A stretch of DNA of 40,965 bases from Aeromicrobium piscarium (GTDB taxonomy: Bacteria > Actinomycetota > Actinomycetes > Propionibacteriales > Nocardioidaceae): positions 1 through 40,965 of the forward strand of contig NZ_VLNT01000022.1 in NCBI RefSeq assembly GCF_007421815.1. The letters run 5' to 3'. The notes below the pieces were generated by a model. That model saw only the letters and a program-made list of their open reading frames with translations, was not told the origin of the DNA and ran no database searches. The position numbers and the translations under genes were made by a program. This document shows, piece after piece, positions 8,949 through 17,281 of this stretch (position 1 is its first letter; each line of letters starts with the position of its first letter).

Positions 8949-10010
8949 CGCAACGTCGAGGACCGCTGGCGCAAGCGCGTCAAGGGCAACCTACGGCACC
9001 ATGATCGAGGTGCCGTAGGCCGTGGCTGGGGTCACGCGGTGGTCGGCGCGGTACGTCAACGATGGTGGCCGTGAGGCCCTGCGGCCCTTCGACCGCAGGG
9101 CTGACGCGCAGCAGTGGCTCGACGGCCAGCTCGCCTCGCTCCTGCGCGGCGAACACGTCGCGCCGCAGGATCAGAAGCTAACGGTGAGGCAGAGGTGCGA
9201 CAAGTGGCTGGATGGCCGAACCCGCCGCGAGTCGACGGTGAAGATTGCCGCAGTGCATCTGAAGGTCGTCTGCGCGGAGTTCGAGGCCGTGCTGCTCTCG
9301 GCGGTCAACCCGATGTGCGCGCGTGGAGCGCGAAGATGAAGACGCAAGGCCGCGTCGGTCCCTAGGTCTATGCGCTGTACTCCCGGCTCTCGCAACGACG
9401 GGCTCGTCGTGCGCAACCCGTGTTCGCGTCGTACGTCACCCGGCATGGGCACGCAGGGGCCGTACGTCGCCACGACTGAGCAGGTGTGGCGCTCTACGAC
9501 GCCGTGCCGCCCGGGGTGAAGCTGGTGATCCTGCTTGGCGCCCACGCGAGCGGCGGCTGGCCGAGGCCGCCGCCCTGCGGGTGACTGAGGTTGACTCCGA
9601 GGTCGGCATTGTCGCGCCGACCGCTCAGCGGGGCGACAAACTGTCGAAAGAAATCGAACGGGAGTGGGCGGGCGATTCCCGATCGCGCTCGACATGGCAC
9701 GACTGCTCAAGGAGGCCGTGCGCTGGTGATGGCAACCATCTCATCAACGATGAGTGTGGCAACGCCCGAGGATCCTGGACGATCCAGTGCTCCGTGCGTG
9801 CTGCTATCCCGGTCGTTGGCTTGCCAAACGGATTTCGGTTCCACGACCTGCGGTATTACTTCGCATCGCTGCTCACCGTCAGCAGGCTCGACGTGAAGGT
9901 GTCGAGGTCCGGCTGCGCCTTACGTCGGCCAAGACGACTCTCGGCACCTACGGCCGGACAGGGACGACCTCACGCGCCGCAGTCACGGCCGTCTACAAAG
10001 AAATGGAACG
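8949..10010 (+). pseudogene. int: Tyrosine integrase, heavily decayed
   Basis: Pieces of a phage-type integrase appear in order but in different frames. RRNVEDRWRKRVKG is at 8949. The arm-binding segment SARYVNDGGREALRPFDRRADAQQW and QLASLLRGEHV begin near 9040. VYALYSRLSQ and PYVATTEQVWALYDAVPPGVKLVILLGAHA span about 9365-9545. LAEAAALRVTEVD follows near 9555. INDECGNA, then GFRFHDLRYYFASLL with the catalytic H-x-x-R box, lie near 9740-9875, and SAKTTLGTYGR with AAVTAVYKE forms the end. At least four frameshifts and several lost segments rule out function. It marks the neighbouring operon as part of a once-mobile island. No att site was found within the window. Confidence 0.75.
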
Positions 10011-10146
10011 CTCATGGGCTTCTACGAACCAGGAATCTACGTCGAGTCCTTCGACACCGGTGCCGACGGTCGCATTCGTGCGCCGCGAAGATAGCTACTG
10101 CCTTGTCGAGGTGGACAGGTCGTACCTATCGGCTGGTGTGTAGCAA

Positions 10147-10788
10147 CTACACCTTCTCCGGTAGGTGCATGGCGCTGATCCATCGAATCTCCCGAGCGGG
10201 GACCACCAATCGGTCGAGATGGGGGTGGCGTTGCGCAACCCCGTCGGTAGGAGTGACGCGAATTGGAGCCGTTAGCGCAAGGTCGCGATCATCGCCGGTT
10301 GAGCTCAGGTCAATCGTCTTCAGCACGCCCTCCACAAGGGTCCCGTCCGCAAGCATAACGCCAACCCACGGGTAGGTGCCCTTCGGGCGCTCGGCGAGCG
10401 CCCGGCTCCAGACCGCACCAGAGGGATGGAACTCGTCTGGGACGCCCTTCCGCGTTAGCCAAGCGAGTCCTTCCGCGATCAGCATGGCGCAGATCAGGAT
10501 CAGAGCCAGTTGGACAGCCGCACCCCTGAGGTGCTCCGCAAGATAGGGCGTGCCGTTGATGAACCAATCTGCAGGATCGAAGACATTCTTTCGCCAACTC
10601 TCGGGCGCGAGTGCGGCAGCGAGCGCGGGTGGCCCCGTTGTTACGGCCGCGACCGCGAGCAGCTCAAGTACCTCGGTCAGGCTGGACCGGCTGCTGCGTG
10701 GTCGACTGGATTCGGTGCGGCGCTCGTAGTACCAAGCAGGAATGAGCGCCGAAAGAGCGACGAAGGCGGCGACGCCCGTGGGGAGCAT
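10147..10788 (-). CDS. DUF6338-like membrane protein
   Basis: The 213-residue protein has three hydrophobic segments: residues about 2-22 (LPTGVAAFVALSALIPAWYY), 45-65, and 95-115 (VQLALILICAMLIAEGLAWL). A soluble C-terminal half follows with YPWVGVMLADGTLVEGVLKTI and RITP-like strands ending VPAREIRWISAMHL. This layout resembles DUF6338 proteins, which are common in accessory regions and have no known biochemical role. It starts 8 bases after the stop of the small upstream gene, so the two form a transcription unit. It lies on the glnA-proximal side of the integrase relic and probably belongs to the island. Confidence 0.6.
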   Translation of the reverse strand: MLPTGVAAFVALSALIPAWYYERRTESSRPRSSRSSLTEVLELLAVAAVTTGPPALAAALAPESWRKNVFDPADWFINGTPYLAEHLRGAAVQLALILICAMLIAEGLAWLTRKGVPDEFHPSGAVWSRALAERPKGTYPWVGVMLADGTLVEGVLKTIDLSSTGDDRDLALTAPIRVTPTDGVAQRHPHLDRLVVPAREIRWISAMHLPEKV

Positions 10789-10796
10789 CGGAGGCT

Positions 10797-10997
10797 CTAG
10801 TTACTGGGCGACTCTGGTACGGCCGGCTCAGAAGCGGACGGTTGGAGTAGGGCCGCCGCAGGAGGCTGGTAGCCCGCAGGGACGCCGGTCGTCGTGATGG
10901 CCTGGACGCCCTCGCGAATCTCTCCGGAGCCCGTGAGCGCGGCCGTCTCGCGGGTCTCGATAGTGGGGGCGGGAGCGTTCGACGAAGGATCTGACAT
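10797..10997 (-). CDS. Small disordered protein upstream of DUF6338 gene
   Basis: A 66-residue frame beginning MSDPSSNAPAPTIETRE. It is rich in Pro, Ala, Ser and Thr, has no membrane segment and no motif I recognise, and is predicted by composition to be unstructured. I choose ATG 10997 rather than the first ATG of the frame (11087) because the intervening residues are Arg-rich and look non-coding; no strong ribosome site supports either start. Its stop lies eight bases before the DUF6338-like start, which suggests co-translation. Such short acidic partners of DUF6338-like proteins may act together, but that is only inference. Confidence 0.45.
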   Translation of the reverse strand: MSDPSSNAPAPTIETRETAALTGSGEIREGVQAITTTGVPAGYQPPAAALLQPSASEPAVPESPSN

Positions 10998-11168
10998 GAG
11001 CCCATTGTCTCGTGTCCGACGCCCCCTTGACCGAAGGGGATCGCAGCGTGTCGACGGTTCAACCGACGGTAAGGATGCGGCTCGCATCGACCAACTCCGA
11101 CCGTCTTAAGTAGCTCAACGGAACCTCCTCCGGTAATTCCGCGGTACTTGGGTCTCTGGAGCTCATGT

Positions 11169-11213
11169 GAAAGGGCCCCTGACACTGCAAACATGCAGGT
11201 CAGAGGCCCTTTC
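11169..11213 (-). terminator. Terminator downstream of glnA
   Basis: GAAAGGGCCCCTGAC at 11169-11183 pairs with GTCAGAGGCCCTTTC at 11199-11213 with a single non-pair. It lies 16 bases past the glnA stop. A G+C stem flanked by A-tract and T-tract fits a rho-independent terminator usable from both sides. It also separates the island from the core genes. Confidence 0.75.
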
Positions 11214-11229
11214 GGGGTTGCGGAGCCTG

Positions 11230-12651
11230 TTAAATGTCGTAGTAGAGCTCGAACTCGTGCGGGTGGGGGCGGAGCTGGACCGGGGCGATCTCCTCGGTGC
11301 GCTTGTAGTCGATCCACGTCTCGATCAGGTCGGGCGTGAACACGTCACCGGCGGTGAGGAACTCGTGGTCGGCCTCGAGGGAGTCGAGGACGGCGTCGAG
11401 CGAGGTCGGCACGTGGTCGATCTCCGCGTACTCCTCCGGCGGGAGCTCGTAGATGTTCTTGTCGACCGGCGCGGGCGGCTCGATCTTGTTCTTGATGCCG
11501 TCGAGACCGGCCAGCAGCAGCGCCGAGAACGCCAGGTACGGGTTGGCCGACGGATCGGGGCAGCGGAACTCGATGCGCTTCGCCTTCGGGTTGTTGCCCG
11601 TGATCGGCACGCGCACACAGGCCGAACGGTTACGCGCCGAGTAGACGAGCGCGATCGGGGCCTCGTAGCCCGGCACCAGACGGTGGTAGGAGTTCACCGT
11701 CGGGTTCGTGAACGCCAGCAGGCTCGGCGCGTGGCGCAGGATGCCGCCCACGTAGTGGCGTGCCATGTCCGACAGCCCGCCGTACCCGGCCTCGTCGTAG
11801 AACAGCGGCTCCCCGTTGTTCCAGATCGACTGGTGGCAGTGCATGCCCGAGCCGTTGTCGCCGAAGATCGGCTTCGGCATGAAGGTCACGGTCTTGTCCG
11901 CGGCCCACGCCGTGTTGCGGATGATGTACTTGAACTTCATGACATCGTCGGCCGACTTCAGCAGCGTGTCGAAGTTGTAGTTGATCTCGGCCTGACCGGC
12001 GGTGCCGACCTCGTGGTGACCACGCTCGACCGTGAGGCCCACAGTCTCCAGGTTGGCCATCATGTCGTCGCGCAGCTCGGTGAAGTGATCGGTCGGCGCG
12101 ACGGGGAAGTAGCCGCCCTTGTAGCGCACCTTGTAGCCGCGGTTGTCGACGATGTCGTCACCGGTCGACCAAGCACCGGCCGCCGACTGGATCTCGTAGT
12201 ACGACTTGTTGGCGCTCGTGCCGAAGCTGACGCGGTCGAAGATGTAGAACTCGGCCTCGGGCGCGAAGAACGCGGTATCGCCGATGCCGGTCGTCTTCAG
12301 GTACGCCTCGGCCTTGCGGGCGATATTGCGCGGATCGCGCGAGTACGCCTCGCCGGTGATCGGATCGTGCACGAAGAAGTCCATGACCAGCGTCTTGCGC
12401 GCCCGGAAGGGATCGAGGTACGCGGTCTTGACGTCGGGGAACAGCGCCATATCGGACTGGTCGATGCTCTGGAAGCCGCGCACCGACGACCCGTCGAAGG
12501 CCAGGCCGCTGTCGAGGACACCCTCGTCGAACGAGGAGACCGGAACCGTGAAGTGCTGCTGGATACCCGGCACGTCGGTGAACCGGACATCGACGAACTC
12601 GACACCCTCGTCCTTGATGAATCTGAACAGCTCGTCGGCATTGCCGAACAT
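11230..12651 (-). CDS. glnA: Glutamine synthetase type I
   Basis: GlnA makes glutamine from glutamate, ammonia and ATP as a cytoplasmic dodecamer. The 473-residue length is normal for the GSI-beta subtype. Visible signatures are [10 protein letters not shown] near the N-terminus, the EAEFYIFD metal site, the ATP-binding segment [16 protein letters not shown], and [10 protein letters not shown], whose Tyr401 is the site adenylylated by GlnE in this subtype. I start it at 12651 because GAGGAGG (12663-12657) is a strong ribosome site five bases upstream; a more distal ATG at 12693 lacks one. A GlnR-type box lies upstream, so nitrogen control is expected. The neighbouring RDD and DUF4191 genes are its usual actinobacterial company. 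Confidence 0.97.
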   Translation of the reverse strand: MFGNADELFRFIKDEGVEFVDVRFTDVPGIQQHFTVPVSSFDEGVLDSGLAFDGSSVRGFQSIDQSDMALFPDVKTAYLDPFRARKTLVMDFFVHDPITGEAYSRDPRNIARKAEAYLKTTGIGDTAFFAPEAEFYIFDRVSFGTSANKSYYEIQSAAGAWSTGDDIVDNRGYKVRYKGGYFPVAPTDHFTELRDDMMANLETVGLTVERGHHEVGTAGQAEINYNFDTLLKSADDVMKFKYIIRNTAWAADKTVTFMPKPIFGDNGSGMHCHQSIWNNGEPLFYDEAGYGGLSDMARHYVGGILRHAPSLLAFTNPTVNSYHRLVPGYEAPIALVYSARNRSACVRVPITGNNPKAKRIEFRCPDPSANPYLAFSALLLAGLDGIKNKIEPPAPVDKNIYELPPEEYAEIDHVPTSLDAVLDSLEADHEFLTAGDVFTPDLIETWIDYKRTEEIAPVQLRPHPHEFELYYDI

Positions 12652-12724
12652 CTGGGCCTCCTCGACCGCCGGGGGCGGGTCATTGTGATACATCGACAGC
12701 GACGCTTCATCAGCGTCACCAGTG

Positions 12725-12778
12725 AGCCTAGGCGGGCGTGATTACTCCACCATCACTGGTTTGTTTCATCGATGTTAC
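12725..12778 (-). promoter_or_regulatory. GlnR box and -10 element of glnA
   Basis: On the minus strand GTAACATCGATGAAAC (12778-12763) fits the actinobacterial GlnR consensus GTnAC-n6-GAAAC exactly. At the same n6 period it is followed by weaker half-sites GTGAT and GTAAT. TAGGCT (12730-12725) further downstream is a plausible -10 box, giving a leader of about 65 bases before the glnA ribosome site. GlnR activates or represses glnA according to nitrogen supply in known species; the direction here is inference. Confidence 0.7.
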
Positions 12779-12831
12779 AAAGATCGAGGCTCAGTCGCCG
12801 ATCGCGAAACGGGCGGCAGGGGAGCGAACGG

Positions 12832-12837
12832 TAGGCT
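12832..12837 (+). promoter_or_regulatory. -10 box, leaderless RDD gene
   Basis: TAGGCT lies six bases before the GTG start at 12844, so transcription would begin on the start codon itself. No ribosome site is present. Confidence 0.6.
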
Positions 12838-12843
12838 CGCGAC

Positions 12844-13230
12844 GTGCCGAACGAGCCCTCACCCGACCTATACGACGCGTCGCCCGGCCGCCGACTCCTC
12901 GCCCTCGTCATCGACTGGACCCTCGCGATGGCCTTCGCCTGGGCCGCCTTCGGCACCGGCTTCCCGCCCCAGACGCCGGGGGAGAGCTTCATCGTCCAGG
13001 GCGTCTTCGTCGTCATCACCGGCCTGACCATCGGCTTCCTCGGAGTCTCCCTCGGCAAACGGCTCGTGCGCCTCGCCGTCGTCGACGTCAACGGCCGCCC
13101 GATCGGCTGGTGGCGCGGGCTCGTGCGCACCGCCCTGCTCAGCCTCGTCATCCCCGCGATCATCCAGCGCGACGGACGAGGACTCCACGACCTCGCCGTC
13201 GGCAGCAAGGTCGTCCGCGTCGGCAAGTGA
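12844..13230 (+). CDS. RDD-family membrane protein
   Basis: The 128-residue protein has the RDD signature near the N-terminus (PGRRLLALVIDWTLAMAFAW) with the Arg and Asp inside the first helix, a second helix about residues 50-70 (GVFVVITGLTIGFLGVSLGK), and a third weak helix (LVRTALLSLVIPAII). It ends with GRGLHDLAVGSKVV, typical of the family. RDD proteins are small integral membrane proteins; some act in ion or solute transport, but this one has no assigned substrate. It is divergent from glnA, as in mycobacteria. The GTG start is set by the leaderless promoter. The stop is followed by palindromic repeats rather than a classical terminator. Confidence 0.88.
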   Translation: MPNEPSPDLYDASPGRRLLALVIDWTLAMAFAWAAFGTGFPPQTPGESFIVQGVFVVITGLTIGFLGVSLGKRLVRLAVVDVNGRPIGWWRGLVRTALLSLVIPAIIQRDGRGLHDLAVGSKVVRVGK

Positions 13231-13243
13231 TCTCGCCACCGTA

Positions 13244-13349
13244 GGTGATTTCGATACGCGACGCGCTCGCTTCGCTCGCCGTCGCTACTCAATCACCGAG
13301 TCGGTTACCGGGCGGACGTGCTGTGATCTTCGGCTACTCAATCACCGAG
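13244..13349. repeat. Palindromic intergenic repeat, GGTTGAGTAG family (copy 1 and partial)
   Basis: GGTGATTTCGATACG (13244) and its inverted partner CTACTCAATCACC (13285-13297) enclose a GC-rich loop, and a half copy GCTACTCAATCACCGAG follows at 13333-13349. It fills the space between the convergent RDD and DUF4191 genes. The same family occurs at 16242-16370. Confidence 0.7.
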
Positions 13350-13357
13350 GGGGCTAC

Positions 13358-14062
13358 TCAGCCGCGCATCATCTTGCGGGCGCCCTTCATGCTCGTGGGC
13401 ATCGGGCCGCGCGGCATGGGGGCGGCCGGGCGCATCGAGTCCAGCGCCTTGACCTTGTAGAGCACCTCGGTCTGCTGCGCCGCCTTGATCTTCTTGGGCA
13501 GCTTGCGGACCTTCTTGACCAGCTTGGGCAGGGGTACCTCGCCCTCGCCGCGACCGACCATCAGCATCGTGATCGGCACGTCCTCACCGACGATCCGCGC
13601 GTGCTTCTTGGCCTCGCTCGTCAGCAGATTCTTGGTGCGCCCGGGGCTGCCCTCGCCCACGAGGATCACACCGGGACGGCCGATCACCCGGTGCACCACG
13701 TCTTGCTGCTTGTTGAAGCCGACGGCCTGCTTGACCGTCCACCCACGACGCAGCATCGTCAGCGCGGCGCCGCCGGCGCCCAGCTGGCCCTCGGCCTGCT
13801 GGTACATCGACTTCTCGGCGCGACGGCCGAAGACCGTGATCGTGGCCAGCGAGGCCACCGCGATCGACAGGAAGACCGTCAGGATGATGCTGAACCAACC
13901 GGTACCGACCAGCAGCGTGCTCAGCGTCGCGGTGATCGCCGCGGCCACGACCCAGATCGCCAGCAGGATCCACCCGAGGCGAGGATCGGTCTGCTTGGTA
14001 TTGCGATAGGCCTGCCGCATCTGCGCGATGCGGCCCTGGGGCACGGCTGCGGGGTTGGACAT
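13358..14062 (-). CDS. DUF4191 membrane protein
   Basis: The 234-residue protein matches the DUF4191 family, the conserved neighbour of lipA and glnA in actinobacteria (Rv2219 in M. tuberculosis). After a polar N-terminus (IAQMRQAYRNTKQTDPRLGW) two transmembrane helices occupy about residues 32-53 and 58-78. The rest is a basic cytoplasmic domain with a conserved segment RPGVILVGEGSPGRTKNLLTSEAKK, and the tail is Lys/Arg rich. The function is unknown. It lies 29 bases downstream of lipA on the same strand but has its own promoter-like TAGAAT, so it can be transcribed with or without lipA. Confidence 0.88.
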   Translation of the reverse strand: MSNPAAVPQGRIAQMRQAYRNTKQTDPRLGWILLAIWVVAAAITATLSTLLVGTGWFSIILTVFLSIAVASLATITVFGRRAEKSMYQQAEGQLGAGGAALTMLRRGWTVKQAVGFNKQQDVVHRVIGRPGVILVGEGSPGRTKNLLTSEAKKHARIVGEDVPITMLMVGRGEGEVPLPKLVKKVRKLPKKIKAAQQTEVLYKVKALDSMRPAAPMPRGPMPTSMKGARKMMRG

Positions 14063-14069
14063 ACGGTCG

Positions 14070-14075
14070 ATTCTA
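14070..14075 (-). promoter_or_regulatory. -10 box, leaderless DUF4191 gene
   Basis: TAGAAT on the minus strand is seven bases before the ATG at 14062, placing the transcript start at or next to the start codon. Confidence 0.5.
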
Positions 14076-14091
14076 CGTCAGCGGCACAGGC

Positions 14092-15027
14092 TCAGGCGCG
14101 GGCCTGGTCCCTCGCCTCGAGCGCCTGCTGGTACAGACGGCCGGCGCGGTACGACGAGCGGACCAACGGTCCGGACATGACCCCGGCGAAGCCGATCTCC
14201 GTGGCCTCATCGGACAGCTCCACGAACTCCTCGGGCTTGACCCACCGCTCGACCGGATGGTGCCGCGCCGACGGACGCAGGTACTGCGTGATCGTGATGA
14301 GATCGCAGCCCGCGGCATGCAGATCCCGCAGCGCCTCCGAGACCTCCTCACGGGTCTCACCCATGCCGAGGATCAGGTTCGACTTGGTCACCAGGCCGAA
14401 GTCGCGGGCCTGCGTAATGACATCGAGCGAACGCTCGTAGCGGAAGGCCGGGCGGATGCGCTTGAAGATGCGTGGCACCGTCTCGACATTGTGCGCCAGC
14501 ACCTCGGGCCGCGACTCGAAGACCTCGGTCAGCAGCTCGGGGATGCCGTTGAAGTCCGGGATCAGGTTCTCGACACCCGTATCCGGGTTGAGCTCGTGGA
14601 TCTGCCGCACCGTCTCCGCGTACAGCCAGGCGCCGCCATCGGGCAGGTCGTCGCGCGCGACACCGGTGATGGTCGAGTAGCGCAGCTGCATCTTCTGCAC
14701 GCTCTCGGCCACTCGGCGCGGCTCGTCGCGGTCGAGGGCCGAGGGCTTGCCGGTGTCGATCTGGCAGAAGTCGCAGCGCCGCGTGCACTGTTCACCGCCG
14801 ATGAGGAAGGTGGCCTCGCGGTCCTCCCAGCACTCGAAGATATTGGGGCAGCCGGCCTCCTGGCAGACCGTGTGCAGACCCTCGCCCTTCACGAGGTTCA
14901 TGAGCTCGTTGTACTCCGGGCCCATCTTCGCGCGGGTCTTGATCCACGGCGGCTTCTTCTCGATGGGAGTCTCCGCATTGCGGACTTCGAGGCGCAGCAT
15001 CTTGCGACCGTCGGGTGCGATAGTCAT
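14092..15027 (-). CDS. lipA: Lipoyl synthase
   Basis: LipA is a radical-SAM enzyme that inserts two sulfurs into the octanoyl group carried by lipoyl domains. The 311-residue length is normal. Both iron-sulfur motifs are present: the auxiliary cluster cysteines in [12 protein letters not shown] and the radical-SAM CxxxCxxC at Cys81, Cys85 and Cys88 (CTRRCDFC). The C-terminal RSSYRAG segment supplies the serine ligand of the auxiliary cluster. It follows lipB by ten bases on the same strand, so the two steps of lipoate assembly are adjacent. Its main client, the two-lipoyl-domain SucB, is encoded about 2 kb upstream. Confidence 0.97.
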   Translation of the reverse strand: MTIAPDGRKMLRLEVRNAETPIEKKPPWIKTRAKMGPEYNELMNLVKGEGLHTVCQEAGCPNIFECWEDREATFLIGGEQCTRRCDFCQIDTGKPSALDRDEPRRVAESVQKMQLRYSTITGVARDDLPDGGAWLYAETVRQIHELNPDTGVENLIPDFNGIPELLTEVFESRPEVLAHNVETVPRIFKRIRPAFRYERSLDVITQARDFGLVTKSNLILGMGETREEVSEALRDLHAAGCDLITITQYLRPSARHHPVERWVKPEEFVELSDEATEIGFAGVMSGPLVRSSYRAGRLYQQALEARDQARA

Positions 15028-15034
15028 CTCTTCC

Positions 15035-15040
15035 AGCCTA
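15035..15040 (-). promoter_or_regulatory. -10 box before lipA
   Basis: TAGGCT lies seven bases before the lipA ATG and overlaps the last codons of lipB. The intervening GGAAGAG could alternatively act as a ribosome site on the lipB-lipA transcript. Confidence 0.45.
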
Positions 15041-15760
15041 CCTGGGTGTCGGGGGTTGGACGGTTCCGATCGCGAGGCTCGGGTGGTCCACGCGATCGAT
15101 GTCGGGGGAGGGATCGTAGGGCTTCCACGTCAGCAGCTCGGCGAGGTGGTGGGCCACGGTCGGTGCCGCCTCCAGCACGGTCACATCGCGGCCGAGTTCT
15201 GCGCTCAGGGTGGTGACGCCGGCATCGGCGATGCCGCAAGGGATGAAGCGGTCGTACCAGCCGAGGTCGACATCGCAGTTCAGGCTGAACCCGTGCATCG
15301 TGACGCCGCGCGAGACGCGGATGCCGATGGCGGCGATCTTGCGCTCACCGCGTCCGGGGGCCTCCGGCAGCCACACACCGGACCGGCCCTGCACCCGTCC
15401 GGTGGCGAGGCCGAACTCCGCGAGAGACCGGATCAGGGCTTCTTCGACGCGCCGCACATAGTCGACCACCAGCACATGCGAGGGCAGCTTGGTGATCGGA
15501 TACCCGACGAGCTGGCCCCGACCGTGGAAGGTGATCTTGCCACCGCGGTCGACATCGACCACCGGCGTGCCGTCCTGCGGACGCTCGAACTGCTCCGTGC
15601 GCTTGCCCGCCGTGTAGACCGGCGGATGCTCCAGGAACAGCGTGGTGTCCTCGATCTGATCGGCCACGCGCTGCGCGTGCAGTTGACGCTGCAGCTCCCA
15701 GGCATCAAGATATTCGATCGCCTGCTCGCCATACCACGAGTCGAGGATCCGAAGACTCAC
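15038..15760 (-). CDS. lipB: Octanoyl-[ACP]:protein octanoyltransferase
   Basis: LipB moves octanoate from acyl carrier protein to the lysine of lipoyl domains, the first step of lipoate synthesis. The 240-residue protein has [28 protein letters not shown] (family consensus has HGPGQ, so one Pro is replaced by Arg), the catalytic Lys in RKIAAIGIR, and Cys175 in [13 protein letters not shown]. It ends ten bases before lipA and the pair is probably co-transcribed. The GTG start at 15760 is chosen because TAGGCT lies exactly six bases upstream. The Pro to Arg change sits in a substrate loop and may be tolerated; all catalytic residues are present. Confidence 0.96.
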   Translation of the reverse strand: MSLRILDSWYGEQAIEYLDAWELQRQLHAQRVADQIEDTTLFLEHPPVYTAGKRTEQFERPQDGTPVVDVDRGGKITFHGRGQLVGYPITKLPSHVLVVDYVRRVEEALIRSLAEFGLATGRVQGRSGVWLPEAPGRGERKIAAIGIRVSRGVTMHGFSLNCDVDLGWYDRFIPCGIADAGVTTLSAELGRDVTVLEAAPTVAHHLAELLTWKPYDPSPDIDRVDHPSLAIGTVQPPTPR

Positions 15761-15766
15761 ACGACC

Positions 15767-15772
15767 AGCCTA
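15767..15772 (-). promoter_or_regulatory. -10 box, leaderless lipB
   Basis: TAGGCT is six bases upstream of the GTG start at 15760; no ribosome site is seen. Confidence 0.6.
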
Positions 15773-15840
15773 CGCTCCCCACCCGACGAGGTTGTGGACA
15801 GCGCCCGACCCGTGAGTAGCTTTCACGGCACGATCGGCTC

Positions 15841-16254
15841 ATGGACGATCTTCTGGCCGCGATCCTGGTGCTGTTACCCCGCTCGGGGGCGGGCGATCCC
15901 TGCCGAGTGCTCGACGGACTCGACCTCCACCGTGCGGTCGCTTACGCGCGCCTCGACCCGGACGGAGTCACCGCGCAGTACGCCGAGCGGGCGCAGACCG
16001 ATGACATCGCGACGGCCGAGGACTATCGCCGACGTGGCGTGCGCATCGAGGGTGGGCGCGTCGAGCGGCAATCCTGCGAGGAGGCCGACGGGCGCCTCCG
16101 CGTCAGCGAACGGCTCGGCCCGGCTGTCGCGGTGCTGCCGGACGGAGAGCGGCAGGCGTTGCCGCGGGAGCCGTGGCAGGAGCGCGAGGTGCGGCTGGTG
16201 GTCGAGCACGGCCGCTGGCGCATCGCCTCCGTGCGGGACCCGGTGGTTGAGTAG
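15841..16254 (+). CDS. Unknown 137-residue protein, stop codon supplied by repeat
   Basis: The frame (MDDLLAAILVLLPRSGAGDPC onward) has codon use like the core genes and no known motif. It is rich in Arg and Glu and ends REVRLVVEHGRWRIASVRDP, a strand-like pattern seen in SnoaL/NTF2-like or lumazine-binding small domains, but that is only a resemblance. No membrane segment beyond a weakly hydrophobic start is present. The last codons GTG GTT GAG TAG are the first bases of a palindromic intergenic repeat, so the repeat provides the C-terminal Val-Val-Glu and the stop. It is divergent from lipB. Start by first ATG; no ribosome site. Confidence 0.6.
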   Translation: MDDLLAAILVLLPRSGAGDPCRVLDGLDLHRAVAYARLDPDGVTAQYAERAQTDDIATAEDYRRRGVRIEGGRVERQSCEEADGRLRVSERLGPAVAVLPDGERQALPREPWQEREVRLVVEHGRWRIASVRDPVVE

Positions 16255-16370
16255 CGAAGTGCGCTCTGCGCGCGGAGCGTATCGAAACCACCACACGGTG
16301 ACGTGGTTTCGATACGGCCCTCGTTCCTCCCCCGCAAGCGGGAGGTGCCCCCAGGGCCTACTCAACCACC
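16242..16370. repeat. Two palindromic repeats, GGTTGAGTAG family (copies 2 and 3)
   Basis: Copy 2 runs from GGTGGTTGAGTAG (16242) to TATCGAAACCACC (16292). Copy 3 runs from GTGGTTTCGATACGG (16303) to CCTACTCAACCACC (16357-16370), in the opposite orientation. Each can fold into a long hairpin with GGTTT-CGATAC at one arm and CTACTCAACC at the other. The first supplies the stop codon of the gene on its left. Confidence 0.8.
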
Positions 16371-16385
16371 GACTGGCCGGCCTGC

Positions 16386-17276
16386 TCAGGCGAGGGCGGC
16401 GTGGAGGATGTCGTCGATCGAGGTGTGCTCGAACGCGTAACCGGCCTGGAGCAGGGTCTCCGGCTCCAGACGCAGCGAGCCGAGCAGATCCTCGGCGAGC
16501 CCGCCGAGGGCCGCTTTGACCGCGAATGCGGGAGCGACGAACGGCGCCGGACGATTCAGCGCGCGACCGAGCGCCTTGGTGAACTCGGCATTGGTCGGCG
16601 GCGACGGAGCCGCCAGGTTCACCGGGCCGCTCACGTCGTTCTCGGCGAGGAAGTGCACCGCCTCGACCCAGTCGCGACGACTGATGCAGGAGAAGAACTG
16701 TTCACCGGAGCCGAGCCGCGCGCCCAGGCCGAGCGAGAACGGCACCTTCATCAGCTTGAGCGCCCCGCCGGCATCGTCCAGCACGATCGAGGTGCGCAGG
16801 AACGCCACCCGGGCACCGGCATCGCGTGCGGGCGCCGCGGCCGCCTCCCACGCCTGCGAGACCTCCGCGAGGAAGCCTTCACCGGTCGAGCCCGAACCCT
16901 CGGGCAGCACGGTCTCGCCGCGATCGACGCCGTACCAGGACATGCCCGATCCGGACAGGAAGGCCGGGGGAGTGGACGCGGCCGCGATGGCCCGCGCGAG
17001 GGTGTCGGTGGCGCTGACCCGCGAGTTGAGGATCTCCACCTCGCGCCCCTTGGTGCGAGGCCACTGCGAGATCGGCGCACCGGAGAGGTTCACCACCACA
17101 TCGGCATCGCCGATGAGGGCGGTGTCGACCTCGCCGTTCGCGGGATCCCAACGGGAAGCATCTGCGGAGGTGTCCTCACCGCGGACGAGGCGGTTCACGT
17201 CGTGGCCCGCCTCGCGCAGAGAAGACACCAGAGGGGCACCGAGAAAACCCGATGCCCCTCCGACGACGATACGCAT
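16386..17276 (-). CDS. TIGR01777-family NAD(P)-binding epimerase-like protein
   Basis: The 296-residue protein is an atypical short-chain reductase of the TIGR01777/YfcH family. It starts with a Rossmann dinucleotide site GGASGFLG (residues 6-13), has VVNLSGAPI, a TSIVLDDAGGALKLM segment, and a DUF1731 C-terminal domain with LLGSLRLEPETLLQAGYAF. The YxxxK catalytic pair of classical SDRs is not obvious, as usual for this family. The reaction is unknown. It starts five bases after the sucB stop on the same strand, and TAGGCT within the last sucB codons is an internal promoter candidate. Confidence 0.93.
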   Translation of the reverse strand: MRIVVGGASGFLGAPLVSSLREAGHDVNRLVRGEDTSADASRWDPANGEVDTALIGDADVVVNLSGAPISQWPRTKGREVEILNSRVSATDTLARAIAAASTPPAFLSGSGMSWYGVDRGETVLPEGSGSTGEGFLAEVSQAWEAAAAPARDAGARVAFLRTSIVLDDAGGALKLMKVPFSLGLGARLGSGEQFFSCISRRDWVEAVHFLAENDVSGPVNLAAPSPPTNAEFTKALGRALNRPAPFVAPAFAVKAALGGLAEDLLGSLRLEPETLLQAGYAFEHTSIDDILHAALA

Positions 17277-17281
17277 ACGCG

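Noticed and set aside
10014..10094. 26-codon frame beginning MGFYEPGIYVE
   Set aside because: No ribosome site or leaderless -10 box, and it lies within integrase wreckage.
12685..12693. Earlier ATG start for glnA
   Set aside because: A strong GAGGAGG ribosome site and the conserved N-terminus point to 12651.
11167..12741. 524-codon plus-strand frame opposite glnA
   Set aside because: Antisense shadow of a fully conserved glutamine synthetase gene.
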